Part shown: positions 8,297-17,739 of the stretch, in pieces
How positions within the stretch are numbered: position 1 is the stretch's first letter
Layout: every line of letters starts with the position of its first letter
Source of the DNA: Paenibacillus sp. FSL W8-0186
Lineage (GTDB): Bacteria > Bacillota > Bacilli > Paenibacillales > Paenibacillaceae
Length of the DNA stretch: 64,000 nucleotides
Assembly: GCF_037969765.1 (NCBI RefSeq)
Contig: NZ_CP150207.1
Location: forward strand, 5,029,501-5,093,500
Reading direction: 5' to 3'
Program-made: the position numbers and the translations under genes
The notes under the pieces: generated by a model
Databases searched by the model: none
What the model saw: the letters and a program-made list of their open reading frames with translations, nothing else
What the model was told of the DNA's origin: nothing

Positions 8297-9598
8297 ATGA
8301 CAAAAACAAAAAACGACGCACCTGTATTATCAGCAAGTGAAGCTGACACACACTCTTCCTCCGACCCGGACTCCAGTTATAACTCTGGTGCAACCCCCAA
8401 ATCCGGCAACCGTCCGGCCGAACGACGGATTGGTGCAGCGGCCCTGCTGATTGCAGCCATCCTGCTTACGGCAGCGACGCTGCGTTCGCCTCTGACCGGT
8501 GTGGGCTCGCTGATTGGCGAGATCCAGAGCGGTACGGGACTGAGTCATACCGCAGCAGGAATGCTGACCACGCTGCCGCTGATCGCCTTTTCTATTTTCG
8601 CCCTTGCTGCTCCTAAGCTGGGCTGGCGGTTCGGTATGGAACGCACCATGTTCTTCTGCATGATTATCATGACCGCGGGAATCCTGCTGCGCTCCATGCC
8701 GAATAATCCGGCTCTGTTTCTCGGCACCGCACTGATCGGCAGCGCGATTGCCGTCTGCAACGTGCTGCTGCCCGGCTTGATCAAACGCGATTTCCCCCAT
8801 CGCATCGGCCTGATGACCAGCCTGTACACCTCATCCATGAATGGCTGGGCGGCCATCGCCTCAGGAATCAGCATCCCGCTCTCGCGGAACGCCGGATGGA
8901 GAGGCGCTCTCGTCTACTGGGTGATCCTGTCGGCCGCGACGGCATTGGCCTGGATTCCGCAGCTGCGCCGCAGCGGCGATAAGAGCAGAGCGAAAGGCGC
9001 GAGCTCCTACCGCAAGACGGGAGCCGTCTGGAAATCGGCCATTGCCTGGCAAGTAACGATCTTTATGGGCTTTCAATCGATCATGTTCTACATAGGCATT
9101 TCATGGCTGCCGGAAATTCTCCAGGAGCAGGGGATGGCTCCCGGAACAGCCGGCTGGATGCTCTCTCTGATGCAAATCGCCAGTATGGCTGGCTCATTCC
9201 TGATGCCGCTCATCGCTTCAAGAACGCAAAGCCAGAAAGGACTAGCCGCCGGCTCTTCCGCGCTGTTCCTGCTCGGCTTCGGCGGAGTATGGCTCGGTTC
9301 CCCGGCTTTGGCCCCGCTGTTTATTATGGCTATCGGACTTGGCTGCGGCACCACCTTCAGCCTTGTCATCCTGTTCTTCGCACTGCGGTCGCGAACCGCA
9401 GATCAGGCGGCCGGACTGTCCGGCATGGCGCAATCCCTCGGCTACCTGCTAGCCGCCGTCGGCCCGACCCTGTTCGGCTTCATTCACGACCAAAGCGGCA
9501 ACTGGACGGTGCCGCTGGCAACGATTACCTCACTGTCCCTGCTGACGATCCTCTTTGGATACGCCGCCGGGCGCAAAGGCTACATCGAAGCGGAATAA
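8297..9598 (+). CDS. CynX/NimT-type MFS transporter
   Basis: About 433 residues. A hydrophilic Ser/Asp-rich N-terminus of ~45 residues precedes twelve predicted membrane helices. The opening TLRSPLTGVGSLIGEIQ is characteristic of the cyanate/nitroimidazole-permease (CynX, YycB) branch of the major facilitator superfamily. The second half after residue ~235 repeats the fold (WKSAIAWQVTIFMGFQSIMF). The substrate cannot be told from sequence, and no cyanase gene is adjacent. Start ATG 8297 follows AGGAGGAG with ~10 nt spacing. No terminator is visible after it; the bactofilin gene converges from the other strand about 70 bp later. Confidence 0.85.
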   Translation: MTKTKNDAPVLSASEADTHSSSDPDSSYNSGATPKSGNRPAERRIGAAALLIAAILLTAATLRSPLTGVGSLIGEIQSGTGLSHTAAGMLTTLPLIAFSIFALAAPKLGWRFGMERTMFFCMIIMTAGILLRSMPNNPALFLGTALIGSAIAVCNVLLPGLIKRDFPHRIGLMTSLYTSSMNGWAAIASGISIPLSRNAGWRGALVYWVILSAATALAWIPQLRRSGDKSRAKGASSYRKTGAVWKSAIAWQVTIFMGFQSIMFYIGISWLPEILQEQGMAPGTAGWMLSLMQIASMAGSFLMPLIASRTQSQKGLAAGSSALFLLGFGGVWLGSPALAPLFIMAIGLGCGTTFSLVILFFALRSRTADQAAGLSGMAQSLGYLLAAVGPTLFGFIHDQSGNWTVPLATITSLSLLTILFGYAAGRKGYIEAE

Positions 9599-9667
9599 CG
9601 GCGATCAACGAAATATCACAGCATGATTTCCGGTCAGGCAAAAATAGTTTAAGCGGACGGGAACGCC

Positions 9668-10402
9668 TTAGGGCGCCTGTCCTGCCCTGCCTACCGACGC
9701 ACCAGGATCTGCCTCGTAATGTACCCTGTACTCCACGTGGTCTATCTCGCAGCCCGGACCGATCCGTATCGTATTTCCCCTGACAACCCCCGCTTTGGTG
9801 GCCTCCAGCACAATGTCATCTCCCTCAATCAGCTCGGCTGTTAAGCAGGGTGCTAATGAAGACGACAGCCAGGCTAACACACGGCTAGCCCCCAGCCTTT
9901 TGCGGACGCTGATGCGCTCGCCTCTAATTTCACTAGCACGGCATGCTCCGGCCATCACGATATCCAATTCTCTTGCGCGCAGTCTCCCGCAGACCTGGAG
10001 GAGGCCATGGACCTTCAGTGTTTCGTATTGTGCCGACCCGTCCAGCTTCATCCCGCCGTCGATATGTGCTTGTTCACCAACCGCTCCGCCCCTGGCCTGC
10101 AGCATCCCGTTAATGTTGATGCTGCTAAAGCTCACATCGCCATCCAGCTTCATCGTTCCATCCACACGCAGCTTCCCTCCGGCAATCGTCCCCGAACTAC
10201 GGCCCGTTCCATTTAGGCGAAACTGCTCTGCGTATATCGAATTCGTCAGCTTCAATGATCCGTTCGCTGTAAACGAAGCGCATCTCACTTCCCCTTGGAT
10301 TGTCGCGGCGCCATCGGTATTGATTTTTCCATAATTGCCGCCTGGCACCTGGCCCATCCCATTTATTCTTATATCCTTTGCTAACCGTTCCTCCAATTTC
10401 AT
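9668..10402 (-). CDS. Bactofilin / polymer-forming cytoskeletal protein (YhbE/YhbF-like)
   Basis: About 244 residues consisting of short glycine-punctuated beta repeats (ingMGQVPGG, tdGAATIQGEV, nGSLKLTNS, ngTGRSSGTIAGG) typical of the right-handed beta-helix of bactofilins. Members polymerise without nucleotide and scaffold envelope or motility functions; Bacillus YhbE/YhbF (BacE/BacF) are needed for flagellar assembly, which would fit this flagella-rich genome, but the distance from the flagellar genes makes that only a suggestion. The start is ambiguous: ATG 10402 lies directly after GAGGTGG, so TTG at 10396 could be the true start with better spacing. It appears to be a single-gene unit. 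Confidence 0.75.
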   Translation of the reverse strand: MKLEERLAKDIRINGMGQVPGGNYGKINTDGAATIQGEVRCASFTANGSLKLTNSIYAEQFRLNGTGRSSGTIAGGKLRVDGTMKLDGDVSFSSININGMLQARGGAVGEQAHIDGGMKLDGSAQYETLKVHGLLQVCGRLRARELDIVMAGACRASEIRGERISVRKRLGASRVLAWLSSSLAPCLTAELIEGDDIVLEATKAGVVRGNTIRIGPGCEIDHVEYRVHYEADPGASVGRAGQAP

Positions 10403-10449
10403 CCACCTCACTTTGGTTACATCCATCATACGAAATGAGGCGATAACCG

Positions 10450-10497
10450 TAAAATAAAAACGCAAAGAACCCCGAATTCCAACCGAAGTTGGGGTTC
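10450..10497 (-). terminator. Terminator of the alpha-glucuronidase gene
   Basis: Minus-strand two-part hairpin: outer GAACC/GGTTC and inner CCAAC/GTTGG around TTCG, followed by TTTGCGTTTTTATTTT. Confidence 0.7.
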
Positions 10498-10546
10498 AGG
10501 GTTCTCCATGGATGACACTTCCTCTTATCTCGTGCCAAAACAACTA

Positions 10547-12628
10547 CTAGTAAATTACTCTATTATGCTGGTCCTTGATGCCCGATTTGCGGTAGAAGTA
10601 GGTATTGATGACATCCCGCCAGTGCTTGGCGCTCTCAAGCTGCTCCAGCAAACGCTCTTTCACATGGGCGAAGCGCTGCGGATCCAGCTTGGATTCCAAA
10701 GCATCCCAGCGTGCGATCCACTTCTCCACTTGCTCCACTCCCGCAAAGTGCGTGTCGTAAATATGCTGAATAACGGTCTTGCCAGATTTCAGCACATAGG
10801 TATAAGGAACATGGTGGAAAAATAGCAGCAGCTCATCCGGACAAGATTCCAGACTATCATACAATGCTGCATTAGCGCCAACATATTGGTGGGAATATCC
10901 CGTACCCGTAGCCAGGGTCCGGTCTACACCGATGCCGTCCCGGTCCGCGAAATGGTACGTTCCCCACTTGGAATATTCGTAGCCGTCCACGTCAGGTCCG
11001 TAGTGATAATGCGGCACAACCATCCAGCCCACGCCCAGCGGGGACGTATAGCTCTCATAGGTCGGCCAGGATTCCATCAGAATGTCCAGGATCGTACTCG
11101 CCACATCCTGGTTCACGCCAAAGGTCATGCTCGTCCATTCCTCAGCAATCTCCTCCGCGCTCAGCTCTGGATTCCAAAGCAGCCGGCCGTACCCATACAG
11201 ATTGGATTGGGCGAGATAATGGCCCGTCCAGTTATAATCATCGCCAATGCTGGATACCGCTGTAATCCCGCTATGTTTATACGGATGAACCTGCCCGGCA
11301 ACGATATCCTTCACCTTGCTGCCTTCTCCCTCGCAGAGGGTGTCGAATTCGAGCACTTCTTTCCACTGCGGAATCAAATAGCATACATGCCTTTGCTGTC
11401 CCGTATATTCCTGGGTGATTTGAAACTCCAGCATCTGATTTGTCTGCTTCATGGCTCCGAACAACGGCGATACCGGCTCTCTAACCTGGAAGTCCATCGG
11501 GCCGTTCTTGATTTGCAGAATGACATTGTCCTTGAATCTGCCGTCAAGCGGCTTGAAATGGTCGTATGCCGCGCGGGCCCGGTCGGTTTTGCGATCCCGC
11601 CAGTCCTGATGGCAATCGTAGACGAAGCATCTCCACAATACGAGCCCGCCGTAAGGCTCCAGCGCTTCAGCCAGCATATTGGCTCCGTCCGCATGATCCC
11701 GTCCATAGGTGAATGGCCCCGGGCGGTTCTCCGAATCCGCTTTGACCAGGAATCCGCCAAAATCGGCAACATAACGATAAATGTCCGCTGTCCGCTGCTT
11801 CCACCATTCCTGTACCGCTGGCTCCAGCGGGTCAGCCGTGGACGTGCCGCCCAGCTCGATCGGCGCGGCAAAATTCACGCTGAGATAGAGGCGAATGCCG
11901 TACTCGCGGAATACATCAGCAACCCGGGCAACGTCAGGCAGAAGCTCAGGCGTAATCAGCTTCGTTTCTACCTCGTGCACGTTCACGTTATTAATGGCGA
12001 TACCGTTAATGCCAACGGAGGCCAGCAATCTGGCATATTCCCGTACGCGAGTCAGGTCGGAGACGATTTTGCTGTCCTGATAAAATATCGACTGGCCCGC
12101 ATATCCGCGCTCAATGCTTCCGTCCATATTATCCCACTGGTTGACCATCCGCAGCTGATACTTCGGCGCTTCGACCAAATTCAGCCCATCGGGAGATTGA
12201 CCCGCCGTCTGCAGCAGGCGCAGGAAATGAAATACACCGTAAAGCAGCCCCTTATCCGATCCCCCGGCAATAAGAATATAATCCTTGCCTTCACGGGCTG
12301 CCTTGCGAATGATATACCCTTCTTCCCCTAGGCGAGCCGCCTCCGCTCCCTCCACCGAATCGTTAAGCAGAGGATTGCCGGCACCGCCGATGGTTCCTAG
12401 AGCCACAAAGCGGTCCGCGGCTGCATTCGGCTCTACCGCAGGCTGCTTGCCTGTCAGCTTGGCTAGACCCTCCGTCAACTCTTGCACCGCTGTGCGGAAC
12501 AACGGCGAGGGCCCTTCGCCCGCTGCCACGATATTGCTCAAATACCCTTCAAATAGCTGAATCGCTGCCGAACGTTCCACGGACGCTCCGCCGTACCGCA
12601 GCCATGCCAAATCATAATTGCTGTTCAT
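10547..12628 (-). CDS. aguA: GH67 alpha-glucuronidase
   Basis: A 693-residue intracellular-type enzyme with no signal peptide, the usual GH67 length. It removes 4-O-methyl-glucuronic acid from the non-reducing end of aldouronates released from glucuronoxylan. Family landmarks include the glutamate in GFLVKADSE (acid region), and [15 protein letters not shown], which carries the conserved Glu of the catalytic centre; a conserved Asp lies just before it in [11 protein letters not shown]. It begins 15 bp after the YesN-type regulator gene and shares its orientation with the transport and two-component genes, which makes imported aldotetraouronate its likely substrate. No beta-xylanase or beta-xylosidase gene follows. 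The start ATG 12628 has AAGAGG 7-8 nt upstream. Confidence 0.95.
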   Translation of the reverse strand: MNSNYDLAWLRYGGASVERSAAIQLFEGYLSNIVAAGEGPSPLFRTAVQELTEGLAKLTGKQPAVEPNAAADRFVALGTIGGAGNPLLNDSVEGAEAARLGEEGYIIRKAAREGKDYILIAGGSDKGLLYGVFHFLRLLQTAGQSPDGLNLVEAPKYQLRMVNQWDNMDGSIERGYAGQSIFYQDSKIVSDLTRVREYARLLASVGINGIAINNVNVHEVETKLITPELLPDVARVADVFREYGIRLYLSVNFAAPIELGGTSTADPLEPAVQEWWKQRTADIYRYVADFGGFLVKADSENRPGPFTYGRDHADGANMLAEALEPYGGLVLWRCFVYDCHQDWRDRKTDRARAAYDHFKPLDGRFKDNVILQIKNGPMDFQVREPVSPLFGAMKQTNQMLEFQITQEYTGQQRHVCYLIPQWKEVLEFDTLCEGEGSKVKDIVAGQVHPYKHSGITAVSSIGDDYNWTGHYLAQSNLYGYGRLLWNPELSAEEIAEEWTSMTFGVNQDVASTILDILMESWPTYESYTSPLGVGWMVVPHYHYGPDVDGYEYSKWGTYHFADRDGIGVDRTLATGTGYSHQYVGANAALYDSLESCPDELLLFFHHVPYTYVLKSGKTVIQHIYDTHFAGVEQVEKWIARWDALESKLDPQRFAHVKERLLEQLESAKHWRDVINTYFYRKSGIKDQHNRVIY

Positions 12629-12643
12629 TTTGCCACCTCTTCT

Positions 12644-14260
12644 TCATTTCACGATTTCCGTCGGGTTCATCCCCGTGATCTTCTTGAACACGGTGCTGAA
12701 ATACGGAACGTTTTTGTATCCGACCATTTCCGCCACTTCGTAAACCAATGCTTTTTTCTCCATCAACAGTTCCCGGGCCTTCTCGATCCGTACTCTTGTC
12801 AAATAATTATTAAACGTCTCGCCCGTAATATTCTTGAAAATCATCGACAGGTAGTTGCGCGAAATATACACTTTATCCGCCAGCCCGGCCAGCGTAATAT
12901 CCTCGGCATAGTGCTCGTGGATATATTCCATCATGAAGTCGACAGCCTGCCGGTGCTTGCCGTTGCCGCCCCATTCGCGGCTGCTGAACACAATGCCGAT
13001 CTTGGCGCTAAGCCATTCGGCCAGCTCGGAGGGGCGCTTCAAATCGGCGATTTCCCGAGTGATGGAATCATTCGAGAAAATATCGTCAAGCACCGTCCCC
13101 ATTTCATAAAAAGCAAAGGCGATAATTCCCCATAGCTCGCCTGCCAGCATGCCGACGTATGATTTCGTGATGCCTTCTTCTTTCTCCAAGCGCGTCATGT
13201 AATCCAAAATAATTTTACGCGCCTGATTCTCCTGCGATGTCCGGATGGCTCCGGCCAGCTCCAAATACAGCTTCACGGGCCGGATTGGCGTTCCTGTGCC
13301 TTCGCTGTGCAGTTCCTGCGCAAAGACATACAGATCATAACCGGAAACCGCGGGCTGGGGATTCAGATCAATGACGCGGAAGGCCTCTTCCGTCGAATTG
13401 CCGATCTCCCTGATGCTGCTCTTGCGCTCGCCAATTCCGATGCGGAGCTTCAGCTTCAAATAGCTCTGGACGCAATCGATCAGGCGGACGCCAAGCTGCT
13501 CCAGCCTCTGGCGCAGCTGCCCATCTGGCTCCGTACGGTCGCTGTGAATGATGACGACGGAGCGGTTCGTATGCAAATCGGTATATTCAAAGGAGGCAAA
13601 GGCCTCCTGGGTTAGCTCGCAAATAATGTTGCTGATTGCAAATCGAAGGAGGCTCCAGTCCGGCAAGCTCAGCTTCGTTGCCCGCTGATCACGGACCAAT
13701 TCAATGCCGAGAACGGTATGATCGCAGTCGGCCCAATGACGATAGGGCGTTGGAATCTCCGTATCCAGACGGGAGTTCTGCAGGGTGCCCGCCGCTGCCG
13801 ACTTAACCCATTCCTTCTCGACAAATGGTTCGTAAAGACGCAGCTTCTGCAGCAATTCATCCTGCTTCATGCGCTTCTCTTCCTGTTTCTCGAGATCGGC
13901 AATGGCCTGGCCCAGTACGGACTTCAAGGTAGGAACGCTGACCGGCTTGGATAGGTAATCACTTACGTTCAGACGCAAAGCCTGACGGGCATATTCAAAA
14001 TCCGAATATCCGCTGAGGATGATGACTTTGCCCGCATACCCGGTTTGCCGCAGCTGCTCGATCATGTCTAGCCCGTTCATCACGGGCATATACAAATCCG
14101 TAATGACAATATCGGGTGAAGCCGACCGAATCATCTCCAGCCCTTCTTCTCCGTTCAGCGCCTCACCCGCCCATTCTGCATTCAGCTCGTCCCAAGGTAT
14201 CGCTCTCCGAATTCCCTGCAGCACCGCACGGTCGTCGTCGATGATTCCAATCTTCCACAT
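12644..14260 (-). CDS. yesN: YesN-type response regulator (receiver + AraC/XylS DNA-binding domain)
   Basis: About 538 residues. The receiver domain opens WKIGIIDDDRAV and has the phosphoacceptor Asp in DIVITDLYMP (~54). A long helical middle region follows, and the C-terminus is a double helix-turn-helix AraC domain (YISRNYLSMIFKNITGETF ... VAEMVGYKNVPYFSTVFKK). It should activate the aldouronate genes in response to the YesM kinase encoded two genes upstream. I chose ATG 14260 because AGGAGG lies 10 nt before it; upstream in-frame codons run through a non-domain leader. The gene is 15 bp upstream of aguA, so the two are probably co-transcribed. Confidence 0.93.
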   Translation of the reverse strand: MWKIGIIDDDRAVLQGIRRAIPWDELNAEWAGEALNGEEGLEMIRSASPDIVITDLYMPVMNGLDMIEQLRQTGYAGKVIILSGYSDFEYARQALRLNVSDYLSKPVSVPTLKSVLGQAIADLEKQEEKRMKQDELLQKLRLYEPFVEKEWVKSAAAGTLQNSRLDTEIPTPYRHWADCDHTVLGIELVRDQRATKLSLPDWSLLRFAISNIICELTQEAFASFEYTDLHTNRSVVIIHSDRTEPDGQLRQRLEQLGVRLIDCVQSYLKLKLRIGIGERKSSIREIGNSTEEAFRVIDLNPQPAVSGYDLYVFAQELHSEGTGTPIRPVKLYLELAGAIRTSQENQARKIILDYMTRLEKEEGITKSYVGMLAGELWGIIAFAFYEMGTVLDDIFSNDSITREIADLKRPSELAEWLSAKIGIVFSSREWGGNGKHRQAVDFMMEYIHEHYAEDITLAGLADKVYISRNYLSMIFKNITGETFNNYLTRVRIEKARELLMEKKALVYEVAEMVGYKNVPYFSTVFKKITGMNPTEIVK

Positions 14261-14334
14261 CTGTAGAGCCCCTCCTCTTGCAACATGATGTTTGCGCATG
14301 ATGTTCAATTTGCTAATCTTATAATGATGATAAT

Positions 14335-14383
14335 ACGTCATGCCTGATAAGCTGTTAAGCCCCTCAGGCATGACGTTTTTTTT
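14335..14383 (+). terminator. Terminator-like hairpin oriented opposite to the surrounding genes
   Basis: ACGTCATGCCTGA / TCAGGCATGACGT form a perfect 13-bp stem followed, on plus, by a run of eight Ts. All neighbouring genes are on minus, where the hairpin lies 5' of the yesN regulator gene and lacks a downstream U-run. Confidence 0.6.
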
Positions 14384-14480
14384 AGAGGTTGTTCAAAAAG
14401 TCATTCTTTGATCACGAAGTAAATCAGGCAGCTCATGCGACATCGAATCTTACTTTTTAAACACGCATTTAAAATTAAGT

Positions 14481-15788
14481 TTACTCGTATTCTTGCGCAG
14501 CTTTTTTCAAGGACTCGTAAGCTTTCTCTGGCGTCGTTCTGCCGAAGCTCAGCTCATCGCGCACAAGCGGGAAATCTTTATCAATGAAGTTAACCCAGCC
14601 TTCCGGCCCCGTCGTAAACGTTTGTCCGTCCGGAGTCGTTGCGTCGATCAGCTGCATGCCTACTTTCTCGCCTTCCGGCAGGTTCGGAATCAGGCTTTCT
14701 GCAATTTTCGCGTTGGCAGGCACGCCGCGAGCCGTTCCAAGAATTGTTCCTGCCTCTGGATCGTTAATGAACCAATCGATGAATTTCGCTGCTTCTTCCT
14801 TATGCTTCGAGTTTGGAGACAAGCTGAGGAACATGGATGGCTTCAGCCAGCCGCCCGCTTCTTCAGCACGTGGCATAGAGATGAGATCGAATGCTCCTTC
14901 TTTCATGCTGTCCCAAGTCGTGTAGTTGTTGGAGAAAGAGTAACGGAACAATACTTTGCCGTTAACCAGCAGGTCAGCTGTCGGATCCATTTCTTTGTCA
15001 GATGCGTTCAAATCCGCTGGAGGGATCAGGCCGTCGTTGCGCAGCTGTTCGAATTTCTTCGTCCACTCCAGGAATGTCGCTTCGTCGATGTTGAATTTAC
15101 CGTCTTCGGTGATCAGCGTGCCTTTGCCTTTAGCATAGTGATAGGCGCTGAACATGAAGTAGTTGCCGGCATAGTCGAGTGTGAAATATTGGCCTTTAGC
15201 GAGCTTAGGCTTCACTTCTTCCGCCAGGGCGAAGAAATCATCCCACGTCCAGCCGTATTGTGGTGCAGCTACGCCCATTTTTTCCAAAGCAGCCTTGTCG
15301 TAGATCATACCGAATGCTACAGAGCCGAGCGGTACGCCGTATTGCTGGCCGTCTTTTTGGCCAATCGGCAGAAGGCTTGGCGTCAAGTCAGTCAGATTAA
15401 CTTTGCCATCCAGCGCTTCCAATTGGTTGCGGGACGTCCAGTCGGAAATCCAGCCCGGATCCATTTGGAAAATATCCGGTTCGTTGTGCGCTGCCGCTTG
15501 AGTAGACAGTTTATCGAGATAGCCGTCCATCCCCGAGTATTCAGGCTCGAAGGTCACGTGCGGATTTTTCTCGGTGTACAATTCTAGCGCTTTCAGCGTA
15601 GCTTCGTGGCGTGGCTGGGATCCCCACCACATCACCCGCAATTTTACTTTCTCTGAAGCTGAATTGGATGCAGCCGGAGTATTGCCAGCCGTTGCTCCTG
15701 TGTTATCTCCTTTGCCGCCGCAAGCTGCCAGCAGCAAGGAACATACCAGCAATGCCGCAACAATCTGCAATCGCTTCCATTTCATCAT
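14481..15788 (-). CDS. lplA: ABC transporter solute-binding lipoprotein (aldouronate, LplA/family-1 type)
   Basis: A 435-residue extracellular sugar-binding protein. The signal peptide ends in lipobox LLAAC (Cys ~23), then a low-complexity Thr/Asn/Ser linker and the family-1 solute-binding fold (VMWWGSQPRHEATLKALELY; PDIFQMDPGWISDW). With the two permeases encoded at 17740-19538 it would import glucuronoxylan fragments; as usual in this family, no ATPase is encoded nearby, so a shared MsmX-type ATPase is expected. The ribosome site AGGGGGT lies 8 nt before ATG 15788. The gene stands between kinase and regulator, with gaps of ~110 and ~220 bp, so it may have its own promoter. Confidence 0.93.
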   Translation of the reverse strand: MMKWKRLQIVAALLVCSLLLAACGGKGDNTGATAGNTPAASNSASEKVKLRVMWWGSQPRHEATLKALELYTEKNPHVTFEPEYSGMDGYLDKLSTQAAAHNEPDIFQMDPGWISDWTSRNQLEALDGKVNLTDLTPSLLPIGQKDGQQYGVPLGSVAFGMIYDKAALEKMGVAAPQYGWTWDDFFALAEEVKPKLAKGQYFTLDYAGNYFMFSAYHYAKGKGTLITEDGKFNIDEATFLEWTKKFEQLRNDGLIPPADLNASDKEMDPTADLLVNGKVLFRYSFSNNYTTWDSMKEGAFDLISMPRAEEAGGWLKPSMFLSLSPNSKHKEEAAKFIDWFINDPEAGTILGTARGVPANAKIAESLIPNLPEGEKVGMQLIDATTPDGQTFTTGPEGWVNFIDKDFPLVRDELSFGRTTPEKAYESLKKAAQEYE

Positions 15789-15898
15789 GTTGACTTACCC
15801 CCTAAAAAGATAAATGTATTGTAGTCACTTTTTATCCTATCAATTCCTTGTAGATTGGAGTATAAGAGAGATGCACAATTTATTATAAAATCGTCCGA

Positions 15899-17638
15899 TT
15901 ATCTTTCACTTTTGCCCGGCGCCTCCTCCAGCCGCGGGAACACAATCGATACGACCGTCCCTCCATGCTCGCCGTCGGCAAGCGCAATATCGAAGGCTTC
16001 ACCGAAATAAGCCGAGAATCTTTCCCTTACGTTCCGTATGCCGTAACCGCCCTTGCGCCGGTTATTCCCCTTATCATGATTATGGGAAAGTCCTATTCCA
16101 TCGTCCTTGATGACGATGCGGATGCGTTCGCCCTCTTCTGTCACTTGAATGACGATTTTGCCGTTTTGTCTGGAATTGAACCCGTGAATGATCGAATTTT
16201 CTACAAAGGGCTGGAGCGTCATCTTCGGAATAAATAGCTTCTGCAATTCTTGGGATACATGCACTTCGTATTCCAGCCCGTCCTCCCATCTTAGCTGCTG
16301 GATTTCTAAATAACAACCGACGTGCGTAAGCTCTTCGCCAATCGTAATGAAGCTTTCTCCATGAGACAAGCCGATGCGGAACATACGGCCCATCAGCTCT
16401 AGGATGCGGCTCATTTTGTCCTGGCCTTCCGCAATCGCCATCCAGTTCAGCTGATCCAGCGTATTATAGAGAAAATGCGGGTTGATATTCGCCTGCAGCG
16501 CTTCAATTTCGGCCTTGCGCTGCTGCTCATAACGTTCGGCAAGCGACAAATAAAGCGCCTCAATCCGCTCATTCAGCCTGCGGTAGCCCGCAAACAGCAC
16601 GCCGAATTCATTGGTATAATCGCTCGTGAGCTCCGGCTGCGCTCCGCCAACGACATAAGTCTTCATCGCCTTGACAAGCTGGGCCATCGGCTTCATAAAC
16701 TGCCGGCTTAACCAGAGCGTCAGCAGGAAGGCCAGCAGCAAGGCGCCAATGCCGATCGAAATAATCGCCCCGGCCAGCTTCACGCTGCCTGCCGTAATTT
16801 GCTTCCATGGCGTGATCTCAACGATCATCCAGTCGGAATCCGCCACCTTGGAATAAACGATGAGGTTCTCGACGCTGTGCGGCTGCGTATTAAGACGGAA
16901 CACGCCGGACTCGCCCGTAAACCGCGGATCGGACTCCACCAGACCGGCTTCCTGCAAGGACTTCCCGATGCTGAGCAGCTCCCTGCCGTTCCTATCCAAT
17001 AAGATGCGGTTCGAATCCTGAGAGTATCCCTCGAGCATGCTCCGGATCCAGTCAGCCTTTACATGGACGACCAGAATGCCCATAAACCGTGTATTATAAT
17101 AAATCTTCCGTGAAAAGCTCAGCACAGACGCTTCTCCCTTAAAAGTTGAAATCTGATGTTCCTCTGACCAAGCGAAGTCGTTCTTCTCCAGAGCCGCATA
17201 CCAGGGCTGCTCCTCCGCCGCTTCCAGCTGGTGAAACTGGATATAGCTCTGATTGTCTCCCCATTGCGGCTGCTCCAGGAACAAGTCGATCGCCTGGATT
17301 TGCGGAATCGAATAGGTTAGATGGGCCAGTGCCTGCTTGATGCCCATCGACCTCCGGTAGCGGTCGAACATGTCATCCTTGCCTGACAGAAATGCAAGCA
17401 AATCGTTATCTCTGGAAGTCGTCAGAGAGACCTGCTCAATCGATGTAAGCCTGCCCGTAATTTCATTGTTCAGCTCCTCCAGCAGCCGTTTCTGGTAATA
17501 AGACGTATTTTCGGCCAGCTCGCGGGAGGAGATGGCATAACTGATCCATACCGTACTGGCCAGCACGAGCGTAATCAGGCCGCCGAAGCAAAGGATGAAC
17601 AGAAGATCAATGCGGTATCTTTTAAATGGATTAGTCAT
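15899..17638 (-). CDS. yesM: YesM-type sensor histidine kinase
   Basis: About 579 residues. A first membrane helix (LLFILCFGGLITLVLASTVWI), an extracellular Cache-like sensor (~40-285), a second helix (IISIGIGALLLAFLLTLWL), a HAMP segment, then a His_kinase/HATPase_c module. The phosphoacceptor His is in INPHFLYNTLDQL; ATP-binding boxes include FVENSIIHGF and IKDDGIGLS. It should phosphorylate the AraC-type regulator encoded downstream. The start ATG 17638 has AAGGGGA 7 nt upstream; an in-frame ATG 11 codons earlier lacks a site. A terminator lies between it and the permease genes upstream. Confidence 0.93.
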   Translation of the reverse strand: MTNPFKRYRIDLLFILCFGGLITLVLASTVWISYAISSRELAENTSYYQKRLLEELNNEITGRLTSIEQVSLTTSRDNDLLAFLSGKDDMFDRYRRSMGIKQALAHLTYSIPQIQAIDLFLEQPQWGDNQSYIQFHQLEAAEEQPWYAALEKNDFAWSEEHQISTFKGEASVLSFSRKIYYNTRFMGILVVHVKADWIRSMLEGYSQDSNRILLDRNGRELLSIGKSLQEAGLVESDPRFTGESGVFRLNTQPHSVENLIVYSKVADSDWMIVEITPWKQITAGSVKLAGAIISIGIGALLLAFLLTLWLSRQFMKPMAQLVKAMKTYVVGGAQPELTSDYTNEFGVLFAGYRRLNERIEALYLSLAERYEQQRKAEIEALQANINPHFLYNTLDQLNWMAIAEGQDKMSRILELMGRMFRIGLSHGESFITIGEELTHVGCYLEIQQLRWEDGLEYEVHVSQELQKLFIPKMTLQPFVENSIIHGFNSRQNGKIVIQVTEEGERIRIVIKDDGIGLSHNHDKGNNRRKGGYGIRNVRERFSAYFGEAFDIALADGEHGGTVVSIVFPRLEEAPGKSER

Positions 17639-17673
17639 AAGGACGTCCCCTTTTCCATATGCGTTCATCATCT

Positions 17674-17712
17674 AAAAAAACATTGAAGCTGTATAAGCCT
17701 CAATGTTTTTTC
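17674..17712. terminator. Bidirectional-looking terminator after the permease genes
   Basis: AAAAAACATTGA / TCAATGTTTTTT form an inverted repeat with A/T runs on both sides. It lies between the second permease stop (17740) and the kinase start (17638) and would end or attenuate the permease transcript. Confidence 0.75.
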
Positions 17713-17739
17713 ATTGTAAACGATTATGTTCCTTGCTGG

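Noticed and set aside
10886..12331. Long open frame (481 codons) on plus opposite the alpha-glucuronidase gene
   Set aside because: It is antisense to a well-conserved GH67 enzyme, has no ribosome site and no recognisable domain; open antisense frames are expected in GC-biased codon usage.
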